Position numbers and translations under genes: made by a program
Shown here: positions 53,194-62,884 of the stretch, piece by piece
Numbering within the stretch: the first letter of the stretch is position 1
Layout: every line of letters begins with the position of its first letter
Source of the DNA: Roseomonas marmotae
GTDB taxonomy: Bacteria; Pseudomonadota; Alphaproteobacteria; Acetobacterales; Acetobacteraceae
Length of the DNA: 64,000 bases
Assembly (NCBI RefSeq): GCF_017654485.1
Contig: NZ_CP061091.1
Coordinates: 1 to 64,000, forward strand
Reading direction: 5' to 3'
Notes under the pieces: generated by a model
Seen by the model: the letters and a program-made list of their open reading frames with translations, nothing else
What the model was told of the DNA's origin: nothing
Databases searched by the model: none

Positions 53194-54070
53194 CGCGGCT
53201 GTTCTTGCGCCAGTGGCGGGCGCTTTCCTCCTCGACATAGTGCAGGTCGGCATCGAAGACGATCCGCTCCTCCCCCGCCAGGGCGGTGAAGCGGCGGCCC
53301 TTGCAGCGGCCGATCAGCGTCAGCCCGACCTCCCGCGCCAGTTCCACGCCCCAGGCGGTGAAGCCGGAACGCGAGACCAGGATGGGAATGCCCATCCGCA
53401 CCGCCTTGATCACCATCTCCGAGGTCAGGCGCCCCGTGGTGTAGAAAATCTTGTCGCCGCCATCGACAGCTTCGCGGAACATCCAGCCCGCGATCTTGTC
53501 CACCGCGTTATGGCGGCCGACATCCTCCATATAGACCACCGGCTGGTCCTGGAAGCAGAGCGCGCAGCCATGGATGGCGCCGGCCTCCAGATACAGCGTC
53601 GGCAGCGTATTGATCCGGTGCAGCAGGCGGTAGAGCCAGGAGGTGCGGATCTCGGCGGTGGCCGGCAGCCGCACCTGGGAGAAATTCTCCATCAGGTCGC
53701 CGAAGGCGGTGCCCTGGGCGCAGCCGGAGGTCAGCGTCTTTTTCCTGAGCTTCTGCTCGAAATCGGTGCGGCGCTCCGTCCGCACCACCACCACACCCAG
53801 ATCCTCGTCATGGTCGATGGCGGTGACGCTGTCATCGGGCCGCAGCATGTTCTGGTTCAGCAGATAGCCCAGCGCCAGATCCTCGGGCCGGTCGGCGATC
53901 GTCATCATCGTCACGATCTCCTGCCCGTTGAGATAGAGGGTCAGCGGCCGCTCCACCGTCACGCTGACCTCGATGGGCGCGCCGGTCTGGTCGATGCCCG
54001 TGACGCGTCGCGTCAGCCGCGGGTCGGAAGGGTCGGGGCGCACGCGCAGCGCGGTGAGATCATCGGACAT
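53177..54070 (-). CDS. fdhD: Formate dehydrogenase accessory sulfurtransferase FdhD
   Basis: This 297-residue protein transfers sulfur from IscS to the molybdenum cofactor of formate dehydrogenase. Family regions: [41 protein letters not shown] and [14 protein letters not shown]. The canonical CxxC site reads SGCAQG (only Cys117), while a separate CALC motif appears at Cys169/Cys172 (IHGCALC). The start at 54070 is preferred over 54085 and 54109. A formate dehydrogenase is not in the window. Confidence 0.93.
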   Translation of the reverse strand: MSDDLTALRVRPDPSDPRLTRRVTGIDQTGAPIEVSVTVERPLTLYLNGQEIVTMMTIADRPEDLALGYLLNQNMLRPDDSVTAIDHDEDLGVVVVRTERRTDFEQKLRKKTLTSGCAQGTAFGDLMENFSQVRLPATAEIRTSWLYRLLHRINTLPTLYLEAGAIHGCALCFQDQPVVYMEDVGRHNAVDKIAGWMFREAVDGGDKIFYTTGRLTSEMVIKAVRMGIPILVSRSGFTAWGVELAREVGLTLIGRCKGRRFTALAGEERIVFDADLHYVEEESARHWRKNSRDAEQS

Positions 54071-54170
54071 GGTACCGGCAGACATGGCGTGGCACAGCGC
54101 CTGCGGCAAGCATCGCCCGGCTTATGCGCGCGTCAGTTGCCAAACCGGGAATTCATGCCAAATCAATATC

Positions 54171-55052
54171 ATGATCGCCCCGCCGCCCCTGGCGCAGCTT
54201 CGCCAAGCCCTGCCCCACCTGCCGCCCCGGCTGCAGGAGCTGGCGCGCTTCATCATCCAGCATGAATTCGACGCCGCGACCCGTCCGATGCGGGAACTGG
54301 CGGCGGCCTCCGGCGCCAACCCCGCCAGCTTCACGCGCCTGGCCCAGGCCATCGGCTATATCGGCTGGGATGCGATGCGGGACGCGCTGATCGAGCGGCG
54401 GGAGAAGACCGGCCGCCCCTTCTCCGCCCGGCTGCGCGACGTGGTACGGACGGCCGGCGACGACCGGATCACCAGCGCGGCCGAGCTGGCTGGTGCCTCC
54501 CTGGCCTCGGATGCCGCCGCCGTGGCCCAGTTGCAGGCCGACCCCATCGGCCCGGCCGCCGAGGCGCTGCACCGCGCGGAGCGCATCTGGACGGCGGGCT
54601 TCCGCTCCTGCCGCCTGGTGGCGCAGCTGCTGACCTATGAGTTCAGCATCTTCCTGCCCCGGATCGTGCAGCAGATCGGCGCCGAGCGGCCGGAGGACCT
54701 GGATCTCGGCGCATTGCAGCGGGGGGATGTCCTGCTGCTGGTCAGCATCGCCCCCTATACCCGCAACGCGCTGCTCGCGGCGCGGGCGGCGCGGGACGCC
54801 GGCTGCGTGCTGATAACGCTAACCGACGACGCCGGGGCGCCGGTAGCCAGGGACGCCGATCACCGCCTGGTCTTCGACATCGCCTCCCCCGGCTTCTTTC
54901 CCAGCCTGGCCGGGGCGGTGGCGACCGCCCAGGCGCTGGCCGCCGCCACCTTCCTGCTCTGCGGGGAAGTGGCAAGGGACCGGCTGCGGGAGGCGGAGGA
55001 GCGCACCGCCGCCCTCGCCCAGTATCTGCCGCAGGAGGAGCCCCAGGCCTGA
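54171..55052 (+). CDS. MurR/RpiR-family transcriptional regulator
   Basis: This 293-residue protein has an N-terminal RpiR helix-turn-helix domain (about 1-80: LPPRLQELARFIIQHEFD, then MRELAAASGANPASFTRLAQAIGY) and a C-terminal SIS domain (about 125-265) that binds phosphosugars; VLLLVSIAPYTRNALLAARAARDAG matches the SIS loop pattern. It begins about 100 bases from the divergent fdhD start. The target genes are unknown; the convergent monooxygenase gene next door is not obviously a target. Confidence 0.9.
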   Translation: MIAPPPLAQLRQALPHLPPRLQELARFIIQHEFDAATRPMRELAAASGANPASFTRLAQAIGYIGWDAMRDALIERREKTGRPFSARLRDVVRTAGDDRITSAAELAGASLASDAAAVAQLQADPIGPAAEALHRAERIWTAGFRSCRLVAQLLTYEFSIFLPRIVQQIGAERPEDLDLGALQRGDVLLLVSIAPYTRNALLAARAARDAGCVLITLTDDAGAPVARDADHRLVFDIASPGFFPSLAGAVATAQALAAATFLLCGEVARDRLREAEERTAALAQYLPQEEPQA

Positions 55053-55076
55053 CGGGGCCCGAGGCTCCGGGCGCCC

Positions 55077-56396
55077 TCAGAACTCCAGCAGGTTCTCGCG
55101 GAAGGTGGCGTGGCCATAGGCCTTGCGGGTCAGCCCGCGCGCCTGCAAGGCCGGCACCAGCCCATCCGCCACCTCCGCCACCGTGCGGCGGGAGACATCG
55201 CCCATGGAGAAGAGGAAGCCGTCGCCACCGACCTCCTGCATCGCCTCCGCCATCTGCCCGGCGATGGAATCCACCGTGCCGCAGAGGTCGATCGAAAGCC
55301 CGGTGCCGCTGTAATCCGTGAAGGCCTGGCGCAGCGTCTTGCCGCCGGCGCTCATCTTCTTCAGCGTGTCCAGGTTCTGCTGGTGGCCATTGGTGCGGAG
55401 GGTCTCATCGATCGGCTTGTCGAGGTCCATGTTGCCGAAATCGATATTCGTGACCTTGCTGAAATGCGCCAGCCGCTGCGCGATCTTGCGATCCGCATCG
55501 GCGATACGCTGCCGCCGCCGCAGCTCCGCATGCTCCGCGCTCTCACCGATGATGGGATTGATCAGGAACAGCACCTTGATGGCATCGGGGTCGCGGCCCA
55601 TGGCGGCGGCGCGGGCGCGCACATCGTTCCGGTAGGCCTTCATGGCCTCGATGCCCTTGGGGTTGGCCACGATGGTCTCGCCATGCGTCGCGGCGAACTG
55701 CCGCCCGCGCGGGGAGCCCCCGGCCTGCGCGATGACCGGCCGCCCCTGGATGCAGGGCCCTGAATTCAGCGGCCCGCGCGAGCTGTACCACTTCCCCTTG
55801 AAATCCACCGTATGGACCTTGGTGTGGTCCACCAGCATGCCGCTCTCACGGTCGGCGACGATGGCGCCAGGCTCCCAGGAATCCCAGAGCGCGTTGACGC
55901 AGGCCATGTATTCATCGGCCATGTCGTAGCGCAGGTCGTGTTCCGGCAGCCCGTCCAGCCCGTAGTTGCGCGCGGCCATGTCGCTGCTGCCGGTCACCAT
56001 GTTCCAGCCTGCGCGCCCGCCCGAGACCTGGTCCAACGTCGCGATGATGCGCGCCAGCAGGTAGGGCGGATGCGTGAAGGTGGCGAGGGTGGTGGCGACG
56101 CCGATGCGCTGCGTGGCGGCGAAGAGCAGGGTCGCCACGATGGAAGGGTCCTGCCGCGGCACGGAGAGCCCGTTCCTCAGATAGATCTCCCGCGATCCGC
56201 CATAGGCCTCGCCCACATAGGAGCTGTCCTCGAGCAGGATGTAGTCGAAGCAGGCGCGCTCCAGCGCGCGGGCCATGTCGATGAACAGGCTGGGATACAT
56301 CCAGTCCTGGCCGATATTGCCGGTCCAGGGCTCGCCCCAGGCCTGGACGCTGGAACCCTGAAGAAACCAGCCAAGATGAAAAGGTCGCGCAGCCAT
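55077..56396 (-). CDS. NtaA/SnaA/DszA-type FMN-dependent monooxygenase
   Basis: This 439-residue luciferase-like flavin monooxygenase has LGWFLQGSSVQAWG, FDYILLEDSSYVGEAYGGS, VSGGRAGWNMVTGSSDMAARNYG, RPVIAQAGGSPRGRQFAATHGET and GGDGFLFSM, all matching this long LLM subgroup. Such enzymes use FMNH2 from a separate reductase to oxidise sulfonates, chelators or sulfur heterocycles. No flavin reductase or transporter is adjacent, so the substrate cannot be inferred. The ATG at 56396 directly begins the conserved MAARPFHLGWF stretch. Confidence 0.9.
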   Translation of the reverse strand: MAARPFHLGWFLQGSSVQAWGEPWTGNIGQDWMYPSLFIDMARALERACFDYILLEDSSYVGEAYGGSREIYLRNGLSVPRQDPSIVATLLFAATQRIGVATTLATFTHPPYLLARIIATLDQVSGGRAGWNMVTGSSDMAARNYGLDGLPEHDLRYDMADEYMACVNALWDSWEPGAIVADRESGMLVDHTKVHTVDFKGKWYSSRGPLNSGPCIQGRPVIAQAGGSPRGRQFAATHGETIVANPKGIEAMKAYRNDVRARAAAMGRDPDAIKVLFLINPIIGESAEHAELRRRQRIADADRKIAQRLAHFSKVTNIDFGNMDLDKPIDETLRTNGHQQNLDTLKKMSAGGKTLRQAFTDYSGTGLSIDLCGTVDSIAGQMAEAMQEVGGDGFLFSMGDVSRRTVAEVADGLVPALQARGLTRKAYGHATFRENLLEF

Positions 56397-56809
56397 GAAT
56401 CGTCTCCGGTCTGGCATGCGGTAGTGAGCATGCCGGCAAAGCCGCCACGGCGCTCTCTTCCCCGCTGGCCGGCGGTTCTCTGCCACCAGGCCCGGGTACT
56501 CTTCCCTATCGGCGCCAGCTTGGCAACGGCCGGGCCGGCATATCATGGCATCTGCGGCCCGCCAGATATTTCATAAATTTTTGTTCATGTATCCGCCATC
56601 ATCCATGCGGACCTGCGGCGGAGGCTTCGCCAGATTTCAACGCCTCCGAACCATTCGCTCCATAATATCCTGAAATACCCAAACGAATTGACGAGGTTGA
56701 AGACAGGCCCTCGTCCCTTCCCGCTCATCCTCCCCCTTCTCCCGGTCCGGATTGCCTTCCCGTAATCTGGATGGCAATTTGCGAACGATTATCATTATCA
56801 GGTTGACCG
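56397..56809. promoter_or_regulatory. Divergent promoter region between monooxygenase and fepA
   Basis: This 413-base region has no supported gene. Its right two-thirds has several A/T-rich blocks. It holds the promoters of the divergent monooxygenase and receptor genes; a TTGACG at 56686-56691 may be a -35 element for the receptor, but a matching -10 is not clear. The Fur box at 56781-56799 lies at its right end. Confidence 0.4.
56781..56799 (-). promoter_or_regulatory. Fur-box-like operator upstream of the siderophore receptor
   Basis: On the minus strand this 19-mer agrees with the classical Fur box GATAATGATAATCATTATC at 16 of 19 positions, with the first 13 exact. It ends 10 bases before the receptor ATG, overlapping the ribosome-site region, so Fur-Fe2+ would block transcription when iron is plentiful. 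Confidence 0.8.
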
Positions 56810-59014
56810 ATGACACGACGCCGCCTCCTGACCGCCTCCGCCTCCCGCTCCGCCCTGCTGGCGGGCCTCGCCATGACCTTCGCCCATCCCGTCCTGGCGC
56901 AGGAACCCATCCTGCTGCGGGAAGTCGTCATCACCGCGGAGCAGGAGTTGAAGCAGGCGCCTGGCGTCTCCGTCATCACGCAGGAGGATATCCGGCGCCT
57001 GCCGCCCGCCAACGACATCTCGGAAATCGTGCGGCAGATGCCGGGCGTGAACCTCACCGGCAATTCCTCCTCCGGCCAGTACGGCAACAACCGCCAGATC
57101 GACCTGCGCGGCATGGGGCCGGAGAACACGCTGATCCTGATCGACGGCAAGCCGGTCCGCAGCCGCAACGCCGTCCGCATGGGCCGCAGCGGGGAACGCA
57201 ACACGCGCGGCGATTCCAACTGGGTGCCCGCCGAGGCGATCGAGCGCATCGAGGTCATCCGCGGCCCGGCCGCCGCGCGCTATGGCTCGGGCGCCGCGGG
57301 CGGCGTGGTGAACATCATCACCAAGGCGCCGACCGACGAGTTCTCTGGCTCCGTCACCGCCTATACCAACATCCCCGAGGATGGCCGCGAGGGTGACAGC
57401 CGCCGCCTGGGCTTCAACCTCGCCGGCCCGCTGGCAGAAGATCTCTCCTTCCGCCTCTACGGCAATATCGCCCGCACCGATGCCGACAGCCTGGACCTGA
57501 ACCGGGATTTCGCCGCCTCCCCCGGCGCCGTACCGCCGGCCGGCCGGGAAGGCGTGAAGAATCGCGACATCAACGGCCTGCTGCGCTGGGACCTGACGCC
57601 GCAGCAGGTGCTGGAACTGGAACTCGGCTACAGCCGCCAGGGCAACATCTATGCCGGCGACCGCGCCGTCAGCAACGCCGGCACCGACCTGCTGGCCAGG
57701 CTGGCCAATGAGGGCGCCGAGACGAATGTGCTGGAGCGCTACTCCACCTCGCTGGCGCATCGCGGCGATTTCGGCTGGGCCGATACGCGCACGCTCTTCC
57801 TCTATGAAGGCACCATCAACAAGCGGCTGAACGAGGGCCTGGCCGGCAGCACCGAAGGCAGCATCAGTACCGAGGACGGCTTCTCCACAGCCACCCTCAA
57901 CAACTATACCGCCAGCACCGAGATCAACATCCCGCTGGAGCTGCTGGCCTCGCAGCGCCTGACGCTGGGTGCCGAAGCCTTCATCGAGAACCTGAAGGAC
58001 CCCTTCTCGGTCACGCAGAGCACCTCCCTCGGCGGCACCATCCCCGGCATCTCCGACGGCCCGCGCGACCCCAGCTCGCGCGCCGAGACCTTCTCCTTCT
58101 TCGCCGAGGACAATATCTACGCCACCCCCCGGCTGGTGCTGACGCCGGGCCTGCGCTTCGATCACCACAACGAGTTCGGCTCCAACTGGAGCCCCAGCCT
58201 GAACGCCTCCTACGAGCTGTTCGACGGCTTCTCGGTCAAGGGCGGCATCGCGCGCGCCTTCAAGGCGCCCAACCTCTACCAGTCCAATCCCAACTACATC
58301 TACTTCACCATGGGCAATGGCTGCCCCGCCAACTTCCCCAGCCTCGGCGCCGGCTGCTACGTGGTGGGCAACGAGGACCTGAAGGCCGAGACCAGCCTGA
58401 ACAAGGAGATCGGCGTCTCCTACAACAATGGCGGCTTCAGCAGCAGTCTGACCTATTTCCACAACGACTACCGCGACAAGATCGTCGCCGGCGTCGTGCC
58501 GGTTGGCCTCGCCAGCCGCAGTGGCCGCGTCTTCCGCTGGGAGAATACGCCGGAGGCAGTGGTGCAAGGCCTGGAGGGCAACCTGCTGGTGCCGGTGACC
58601 GAGGATATCTCCTGGAACACCAACTTCACCTACATGATCGAGAGCAAGGACAAGGCCACCGGCCAGCCGCTCTCGCTCATCCCCGAATACACCATCAACA
58701 GCTCGGTCACCTGGCAGGCGAACGAGGACCTGTCCTTCACCGCGGGCCTGACGCATTACGGCAAGCAGGAGGCGCGTACCATCACCGGCACCGGCGCGGC
58801 TGCCTCGGGCGCGGAGCTGTGGGACCGCGATCCCTATTCGGTGGTGGATGTCAGCGCCAGCTGGACCTTCACGAAGAACACCCGCATCACCGCAGGCGTC
58901 AGCAACATCTTCAACGAGCAGCTGTTCCGCCAGGCCAATTCCTCCGGCGCGGGCGCCAATACCTATAACGAGCCAGGGCGCGCCTATTTCGTCAGCCTGA
59001 CCGCCTTCTTCTGA
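56810..59014 (+). CDS. fepA: TonB-dependent siderophore receptor, FepA/PfeA family
   Basis: This is a 734-residue outer-membrane receptor. Signal peptide 1-30 (ending HPVLAQ). A TonB-box-like LREVVITAE is followed by the plug domain (about 50-165), with DIRRLPPANDISEIVRQMPG, RQIDLRGMGPENTLILIDGKPV and EVIRGPAAARYGSGAAGGVVNI. A 22-strand barrel follows, ending with the aromatic FF typical of these proteins. The plug is nearly collinear with FepA/PfeA, receptors for enterobactin-like catecholates. It probably takes up a catecholate xenosiderophore; no biosynthesis genes are visible. A Fur box precedes it. Confidence 0.93.
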   Translation: MTRRRLLTASASRSALLAGLAMTFAHPVLAQEPILLREVVITAEQELKQAPGVSVITQEDIRRLPPANDISEIVRQMPGVNLTGNSSSGQYGNNRQIDLRGMGPENTLILIDGKPVRSRNAVRMGRSGERNTRGDSNWVPAEAIERIEVIRGPAAARYGSGAAGGVVNIITKAPTDEFSGSVTAYTNIPEDGREGDSRRLGFNLAGPLAEDLSFRLYGNIARTDADSLDLNRDFAASPGAVPPAGREGVKNRDINGLLRWDLTPQQVLELELGYSRQGNIYAGDRAVSNAGTDLLARLANEGAETNVLERYSTSLAHRGDFGWADTRTLFLYEGTINKRLNEGLAGSTEGSISTEDGFSTATLNNYTASTEINIPLELLASQRLTLGAEAFIENLKDPFSVTQSTSLGGTIPGISDGPRDPSSRAETFSFFAEDNIYATPRLVLTPGLRFDHHNEFGSNWSPSLNASYELFDGFSVKGGIARAFKAPNLYQSNPNYIYFTMGNGCPANFPSLGAGCYVVGNEDLKAETSLNKEIGVSYNNGGFSSSLTYFHNDYRDKIVAGVVPVGLASRSGRVFRWENTPEAVVQGLEGNLLVPVTEDISWNTNFTYMIESKDKATGQPLSLIPEYTINSSVTWQANEDLSFTAGLTHYGKQEARTITGTGAAASGAELWDRDPYSVVDVSASWTFTKNTRITAGVSNIFNEQLFRQANSSGAGANTYNEPGRAYFVSLTAFF

Positions 59015-59162
59015 CGCGCCGGGCAGCGGCCGGGCGGCGGCACCGATGCGCGAGCCATGCCATCCCGCGCATCCACGCCCGCCCGCCGAAGCCGGGCCTT
59101 TCCTGATCCGCGCGGCGTGGCCCCCCGCCATGCCGCGCCCCCCTTGCTCCGGACCACGCAGC

Positions 59163-60614
59163 ATGACCGACGGCTATGTCGGCGACATCCCCTACCCCCC
59201 GTTCTTTCACCGGGAGATGGTGCCCGCCTGGATGGACGCGGTGCTGCGCGGACTGGGCCAGCCCTCGCCTGATTTCAGCGGCGCCTTCCGCTGGTGCGAG
59301 CTGGGATGCGGCGCCGGGCTGAATGCCCTGGTCGTCGCTGCCTGCCACCCGCGGGCGGAGATCCTGGCCTTCGATATCGACGCCACGCAGATCCGCCAAG
59401 CCCGCGCCATGGCCGAGGCCGCGGGGCTTCGCAACATCGCCTTTCACCAGGCCGGCTTCCGGGATCTCGCCGCCGCGCCGGATGGCCGCTTCGGCAGCTT
59501 CGACGTCATCGCCACGCATGGCGTGCTCTCCTGGGTCTCGGCGGCGCAGCGGCAGGCGATGCTGGCCTTCATCGCCCGCGCGCTGCGGCCGGGCGGCATC
59601 GCCTATGCCCATTACATGACGCATCCCGGCCTCTCCGCCGCCGCCGCCGCGCAGCCGCTGCTGCGCCGCCACGCCGCCACCCTGCCCGGCGATTCCGCAC
59701 GGAAGGCGCAGGGCGCGCTCCAGTTCCTCTCCCGTTTGTCCGAGGCAGGCGCAGGCTACTTCATCGCCTATCCGCAGGAGCGGCAGCGGTTGCAGGCGGC
59801 GCTGCGGCAGGATGCGCGCGCCCTGGCGCATGAGCTGCTGCCGCTCCACTGGCAACCCTTCCACGTCACCCATGTGATGGAGCAATTCGCTGGTGCGGGT
59901 TGCCGCTATCTCGGCAGCGCCACGCCGACCGAGAATATCGACGCCGTCTGCCTGCCCGCCGCCACGCGGCCGCTGCTGGCCGGCATCGCCGATCCCGCCC
60001 TGGCCGAGACGGCGCGCGACATCGCCCGCAACCAGTCCTTCCGCCGCGACCTCTACGGGCGTGGCGACCAGCCCCTGCCGCCTGCACGGCACCTCCAGGC
60101 GCTGGGAGCCCTCGGGCTGGCGGCGCTGCCCGGCGCGCCGCGCGGCGGCGGCCTGCGCTTCGATACGCCCATCGGCCCCGTGCAGGGGGAGGCCGCGCTC
60201 TTCGGCCCGTTGTTGCAGGCGCTGGCGCGGGGCCCGCAGAGCATCGGGAACCTGTCCCGCCTGCCCGGCGCGCCCGCGCATCCGGCGCAGCTGAACCAGG
60301 CCGTGCAGATGCTGCTCTGGAGCGGCTGCGCCCATCCGCTGATGCGTGCCCTGCCGGACCCCGCCCCCGCCTGGGCGCTGAACCGCCGGCTGGCGGCCGC
60401 CGGGGCGGCGGGCTGGCTGGTGGCGCCGGCCCTGGGCACCGCCCTTCCCGCCACCGCGGCCGAGATGGCGGCGGCGCGGGTGGTGCTGGAACATCCCTCC
60501 GCCACCGGCGCCGTGCTGGCCGCCGCCATCCCTCCCGCGCTGCGCGAGGAAGCGGCGCGGTGGGAGCGGGAGCGGCGGTCCGCCTGGGTGGCGCTGGGGA
60601 TGCTGCCGGGCTGA
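59163..60614 (+). CDS. Class I methyltransferase with C-terminal regulatory domain
   Basis: This 483-residue protein has a methyltransferase core at about 40-200: WCELGCGAGLNALV (SAM loop), FDIDATQIRQAR, and DVIATHGVLSWVS. A C-terminal half of about 270 residues, starting near QGALQFLSRLS, matches the methyltransferase regulatory domain pattern found in fused proteins of this type. ATG at 59163 begins MTDGYVGDIPYPPFFHREM, conserved in the family; the frame is open 117 bases further upstream. Its stop lies 1 base from the convergent ABC-permease stop. The substrate is unknown. Confidence 0.85.
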   Translation: MTDGYVGDIPYPPFFHREMVPAWMDAVLRGLGQPSPDFSGAFRWCELGCGAGLNALVVAACHPRAEILAFDIDATQIRQARAMAEAAGLRNIAFHQAGFRDLAAAPDGRFGSFDVIATHGVLSWVSAAQRQAMLAFIARALRPGGIAYAHYMTHPGLSAAAAAQPLLRRHAATLPGDSARKAQGALQFLSRLSEAGAGYFIAYPQERQRLQAALRQDARALAHELLPLHWQPFHVTHVMEQFAGAGCRYLGSATPTENIDAVCLPAATRPLLAGIADPALAETARDIARNQSFRRDLYGRGDQPLPPARHLQALGALGLAALPGAPRGGGLRFDTPIGPVQGEAALFGPLLQALARGPQSIGNLSRLPGAPAHPAQLNQAVQMLLWSGCAHPLMRALPDPAPAWALNRRLAAAGAAGWLVAPALGTALPATAAEMAAARVVLEHPSATGAVLAAAIPPALREEAARWERERRSAWVALGMLPG

Positions 60615-60615
60615 G

Positions 60616-61290
60616 CTAGCCCCGCCCCGCCATGGCCTTGTTCTCCAGCCGCGACATCAGCCGCACCAGCGGCCAGAGCAGCAGGAAATAGGCCACCGCT
60701 GCCGCCACGATGGGCGTGGCGTTGTAGGTGACGTTCTGCGCCTGCCGGGCCTGGAACAGCAATTCCGGCAGCGCCACCACGCTGGCGATGGAGGTCAGCT
60801 TCACCACCTCCACGGTGTTGCTGATCAGGTCCGGCATGACGTTGCGCACGGCCTGCGGCAGGATGACATAGGCGAGCGTCTGCCCCTGGCTCAGCCCGGT
60901 GGAGCGCGCGGCCTCCGCCTGCCCGCGCGGCACGCTGTCGATGCCGGCGCGCAGCACCTCGCCGTAATAGGCGCCGGTATTGAGGAAGAAGCCCACGGCC
61001 ACCGCGCCCCAGGCGCCGATATCCAGCCCCGCGAAGGGCAGCCCGGCATAGAGGAAGACCAGCAGCACCAGCGGCGGAATGGCGCGGAACAGGTCCACCC
61101 AGCCCGCCGCCAGCAGCCGCACCCAGCGGAGGGGCGCGGTGGAGAGCAGCGCCAGGATGACGCCGCCGACCAGCCCCAGCGGCACCACCATGACCGCGAG
61201 CAGCAGCGTCTGCCACAGCCCCTGCCAGAGGATGGGCGAGGCCTCGCGAAGGATGTCGATATTCAGGAAGGCGTTGAGAAAATCGTCCAT
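60616..61290 (-). CDS. Polar amino acid ABC transporter permease (second)
   Basis: This 224-residue permease of the His/Glu/Gln/Arg type has about five helices and the EAA loop EAARSTGLSQGQTLAYVILPQAVR. LTSIASVVALPELLFQARQ is typical of the subgroup. It is the third gene of the ATPase-permease-permease unit, 7 bases after the other permease. The ligand is probably a polar amino acid or an opine. Confidence 0.92.
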   Translation of the reverse strand: MDDFLNAFLNIDILREASPILWQGLWQTLLLAVMVVPLGLVGGVILALLSTAPLRWVRLLAAGWVDLFRAIPPLVLLVFLYAGLPFAGLDIGAWGAVAVGFFLNTGAYYGEVLRAGIDSVPRGQAEAARSTGLSQGQTLAYVILPQAVRNVMPDLISNTVEVVKLTSIASVVALPELLFQARQAQNVTYNATPIVAAAVAYFLLLWPLVRLMSRLENKAMAGRG

Positions 61291-61297
61291 GTCGGCC

Positions 61298-61978
61298 TCA
61301 GCGCTTCCAGGCGAAACGGGATTCGACCCATCGGCCGAAGCCGACCACGGGGATGAACAGCACCAGATAGGCCAGCGCCCCCAGCATCAGCGGGGAGGGA
61401 TTGGCCGAGAAGGACATGGCGCTCTGCGCCGCGCCCAGGATTTCAGAGACGCCGACGACCGAGCCCAGCGCCGTACCTTTGGTGATGGCGATGGTGCGGT
61501 TGGTCAGCGGCGGCACCGTCAGCCGCAGCGCCTGCGGCAGCACCACATGGCGCAGCGTCTGCGTGAAGGTCAGGCCGGTGGAGCGGGCGGCCTCCCACTG
61601 CCCCTTCTGCACGGAGGTCAGCCCCGCCCAGAAGATCTCCTCGGCGAAGGCCATCAGCACCAGGGTCAGCGACAGCCAGGTGGCCACGAAGCCGGAGATG
61701 CCGAGCCCCGCCGCCGGCAGGCCGAAGAATAGCAGCACGATGATGACCAGCGGCGGCAGCGCGCGGAACAGGTCCACCAGGAAGATGATCAGCCAGTTCA
61801 GCGGGCGGATGCCGAAGCTGCGCACCAGCGCCAGCAGCAGCCCCAGCGCCAGGCCGGAGACGACGATCAGCAGCGCCAGCACGACGGTCAGCAGGAAGCC
61901 CTGCACGATCATCGGCAGGTACTGCGCCATCACCTTCGCATTGAGGAAGGAGAAGGCGAAACTCTCGAAGCCGCCCAT
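61298..61978 (-). CDS. Polar amino acid ABC transporter permease (first)
   Basis: This 226-residue permease homologous to its neighbour has the EAA loop EAARSTGLTFTQTLRHVVLPQALR and LGSVVGVSEILGAAQSAM. The two permeases presumably heterodimerise. It starts 5 bases after the end of the ATPase gene, indicating one operon. The N-terminal 15 residues are polar before the first helix. Confidence 0.92.
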   Translation of the reverse strand: MGGFESFAFSFLNAKVMAQYLPMIVQGFLLTVVLALLIVVSGLALGLLLALVRSFGIRPLNWLIIFLVDLFRALPPLVIIVLLFFGLPAAGLGISGFVATWLSLTLVLMAFAEEIFWAGLTSVQKGQWEAARSTGLTFTQTLRHVVLPQALRLTVPPLTNRTIAITKGTALGSVVGVSEILGAAQSAMSFSANPSPLMLGALAYLVLFIPVVGFGRWVESRFAWKR

Positions 61979-61983
61979 CCCCG

Positions 61984-62736
61984 TCAGTGCCGCTCGATCT
62001 GGCGAATGAAGGCTCGGGTGCGCTCATGCTCAGGCGCGCCGAAGATCCGCTCCGGCGGCCCTTCCTCCAGCTTCTCGCCATCCGCCATGAAGACCACGGT
62101 ATCGGCGGCGGCGCGGGCGAAGGCCATCTCGTGGCTGACCACCACCATGGTCATCCCGCTCTCCCGCAATTCCCGCATCACGCTCAGCACGCCGCCCACC
62201 AGCTCCGGGTCCAGCGCGCTGGTCGGCTCGTCGAAGAGCATGACGCGCGGCTCCAGCGCGATGGCGCGGGCGATGGCCACGCGCTGCTGCTGCCCGCCCG
62301 AGAGCTGCGCGGGGAAATGGTCCATCCGCTCGCCCAGCCCCACGCGGTCCAGCGCGTGGCGCGCCGCTTCCTCCGCCGCCTCGCGCGGGCGGCCCAGCAC
62401 CTTGCGCAGCGCGAGCGTCACGTTCTGCCGCGCCGTCATATGCGGGTAGAGGTTGAAGGACTGGAAGACCATGCCGATGCGCTGCCGCGCCTTGTTGATG
62501 TCGGTCCTCGGGCTCAGCAGGTCGATGCCATCGACGGTGATGGCGCCGTCATCCGGCGTCTCCAGCCGGTTCAGGCAGCGCAGCAGTGTGGATTTGCCGG
62601 AGCCGGAAGGGCCGATGATGAAGACCAGCTCCCGCTCCGCCACGGAGAGGTCGACGCCCTTCAGCACCGTCAGCGGGCCGAAGCGCTTCCACAGGGCACG
62701 CGCCTGGACAATCGGTGGGGCATCGGAATTACGCAT
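61984..62736 (-). CDS. Polar amino acid ABC transporter ATP-binding protein
   Basis: This 250-residue GlnQ/HisP-type ATPase has Walker A GPSGSGKST (about 39-47), Q-loop MVFQSFNLYPHMT, signature LSGGQQQRV, Walker B VMLFDEPTSALDPE, and H-loop VVSHEMAFA. It begins the operon; no periplasmic binding protein is adjacent on either side (the next gene to the right is a GNAT enzyme), so the substrate-binding component must be encoded elsewhere. Confidence 0.93.
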   Translation of the reverse strand: MRNSDAPPIVQARALWKRFGPLTVLKGVDLSVAERELVFIIGPSGSGKSTLLRCLNRLETPDDGAITVDGIDLLSPRTDINKARQRIGMVFQSFNLYPHMTARQNVTLALRKVLGRPREAAEEAARHALDRVGLGERMDHFPAQLSGGQQQRVAIARAIALEPRVMLFDEPTSALDPELVGGVLSVMRELRESGMTMVVVSHEMAFARAAADTVVFMADGEKLEEGPPERIFGAPEHERTRAFIRQIERH

Positions 62737-62884
62737 GCAAGCGGCGTCCTGACTGATGGGAGAGCAGAATGCCCGGTCTCGGGCGGGCGGCGGGATAGTT
62801 TACGGCCAGCAGGTGAACCTCTGGCCGCGATCCTGTCTCACCACGCAAGATCCGTGCCGGTGCGGCGGGATGTTTCGCCCGCGG

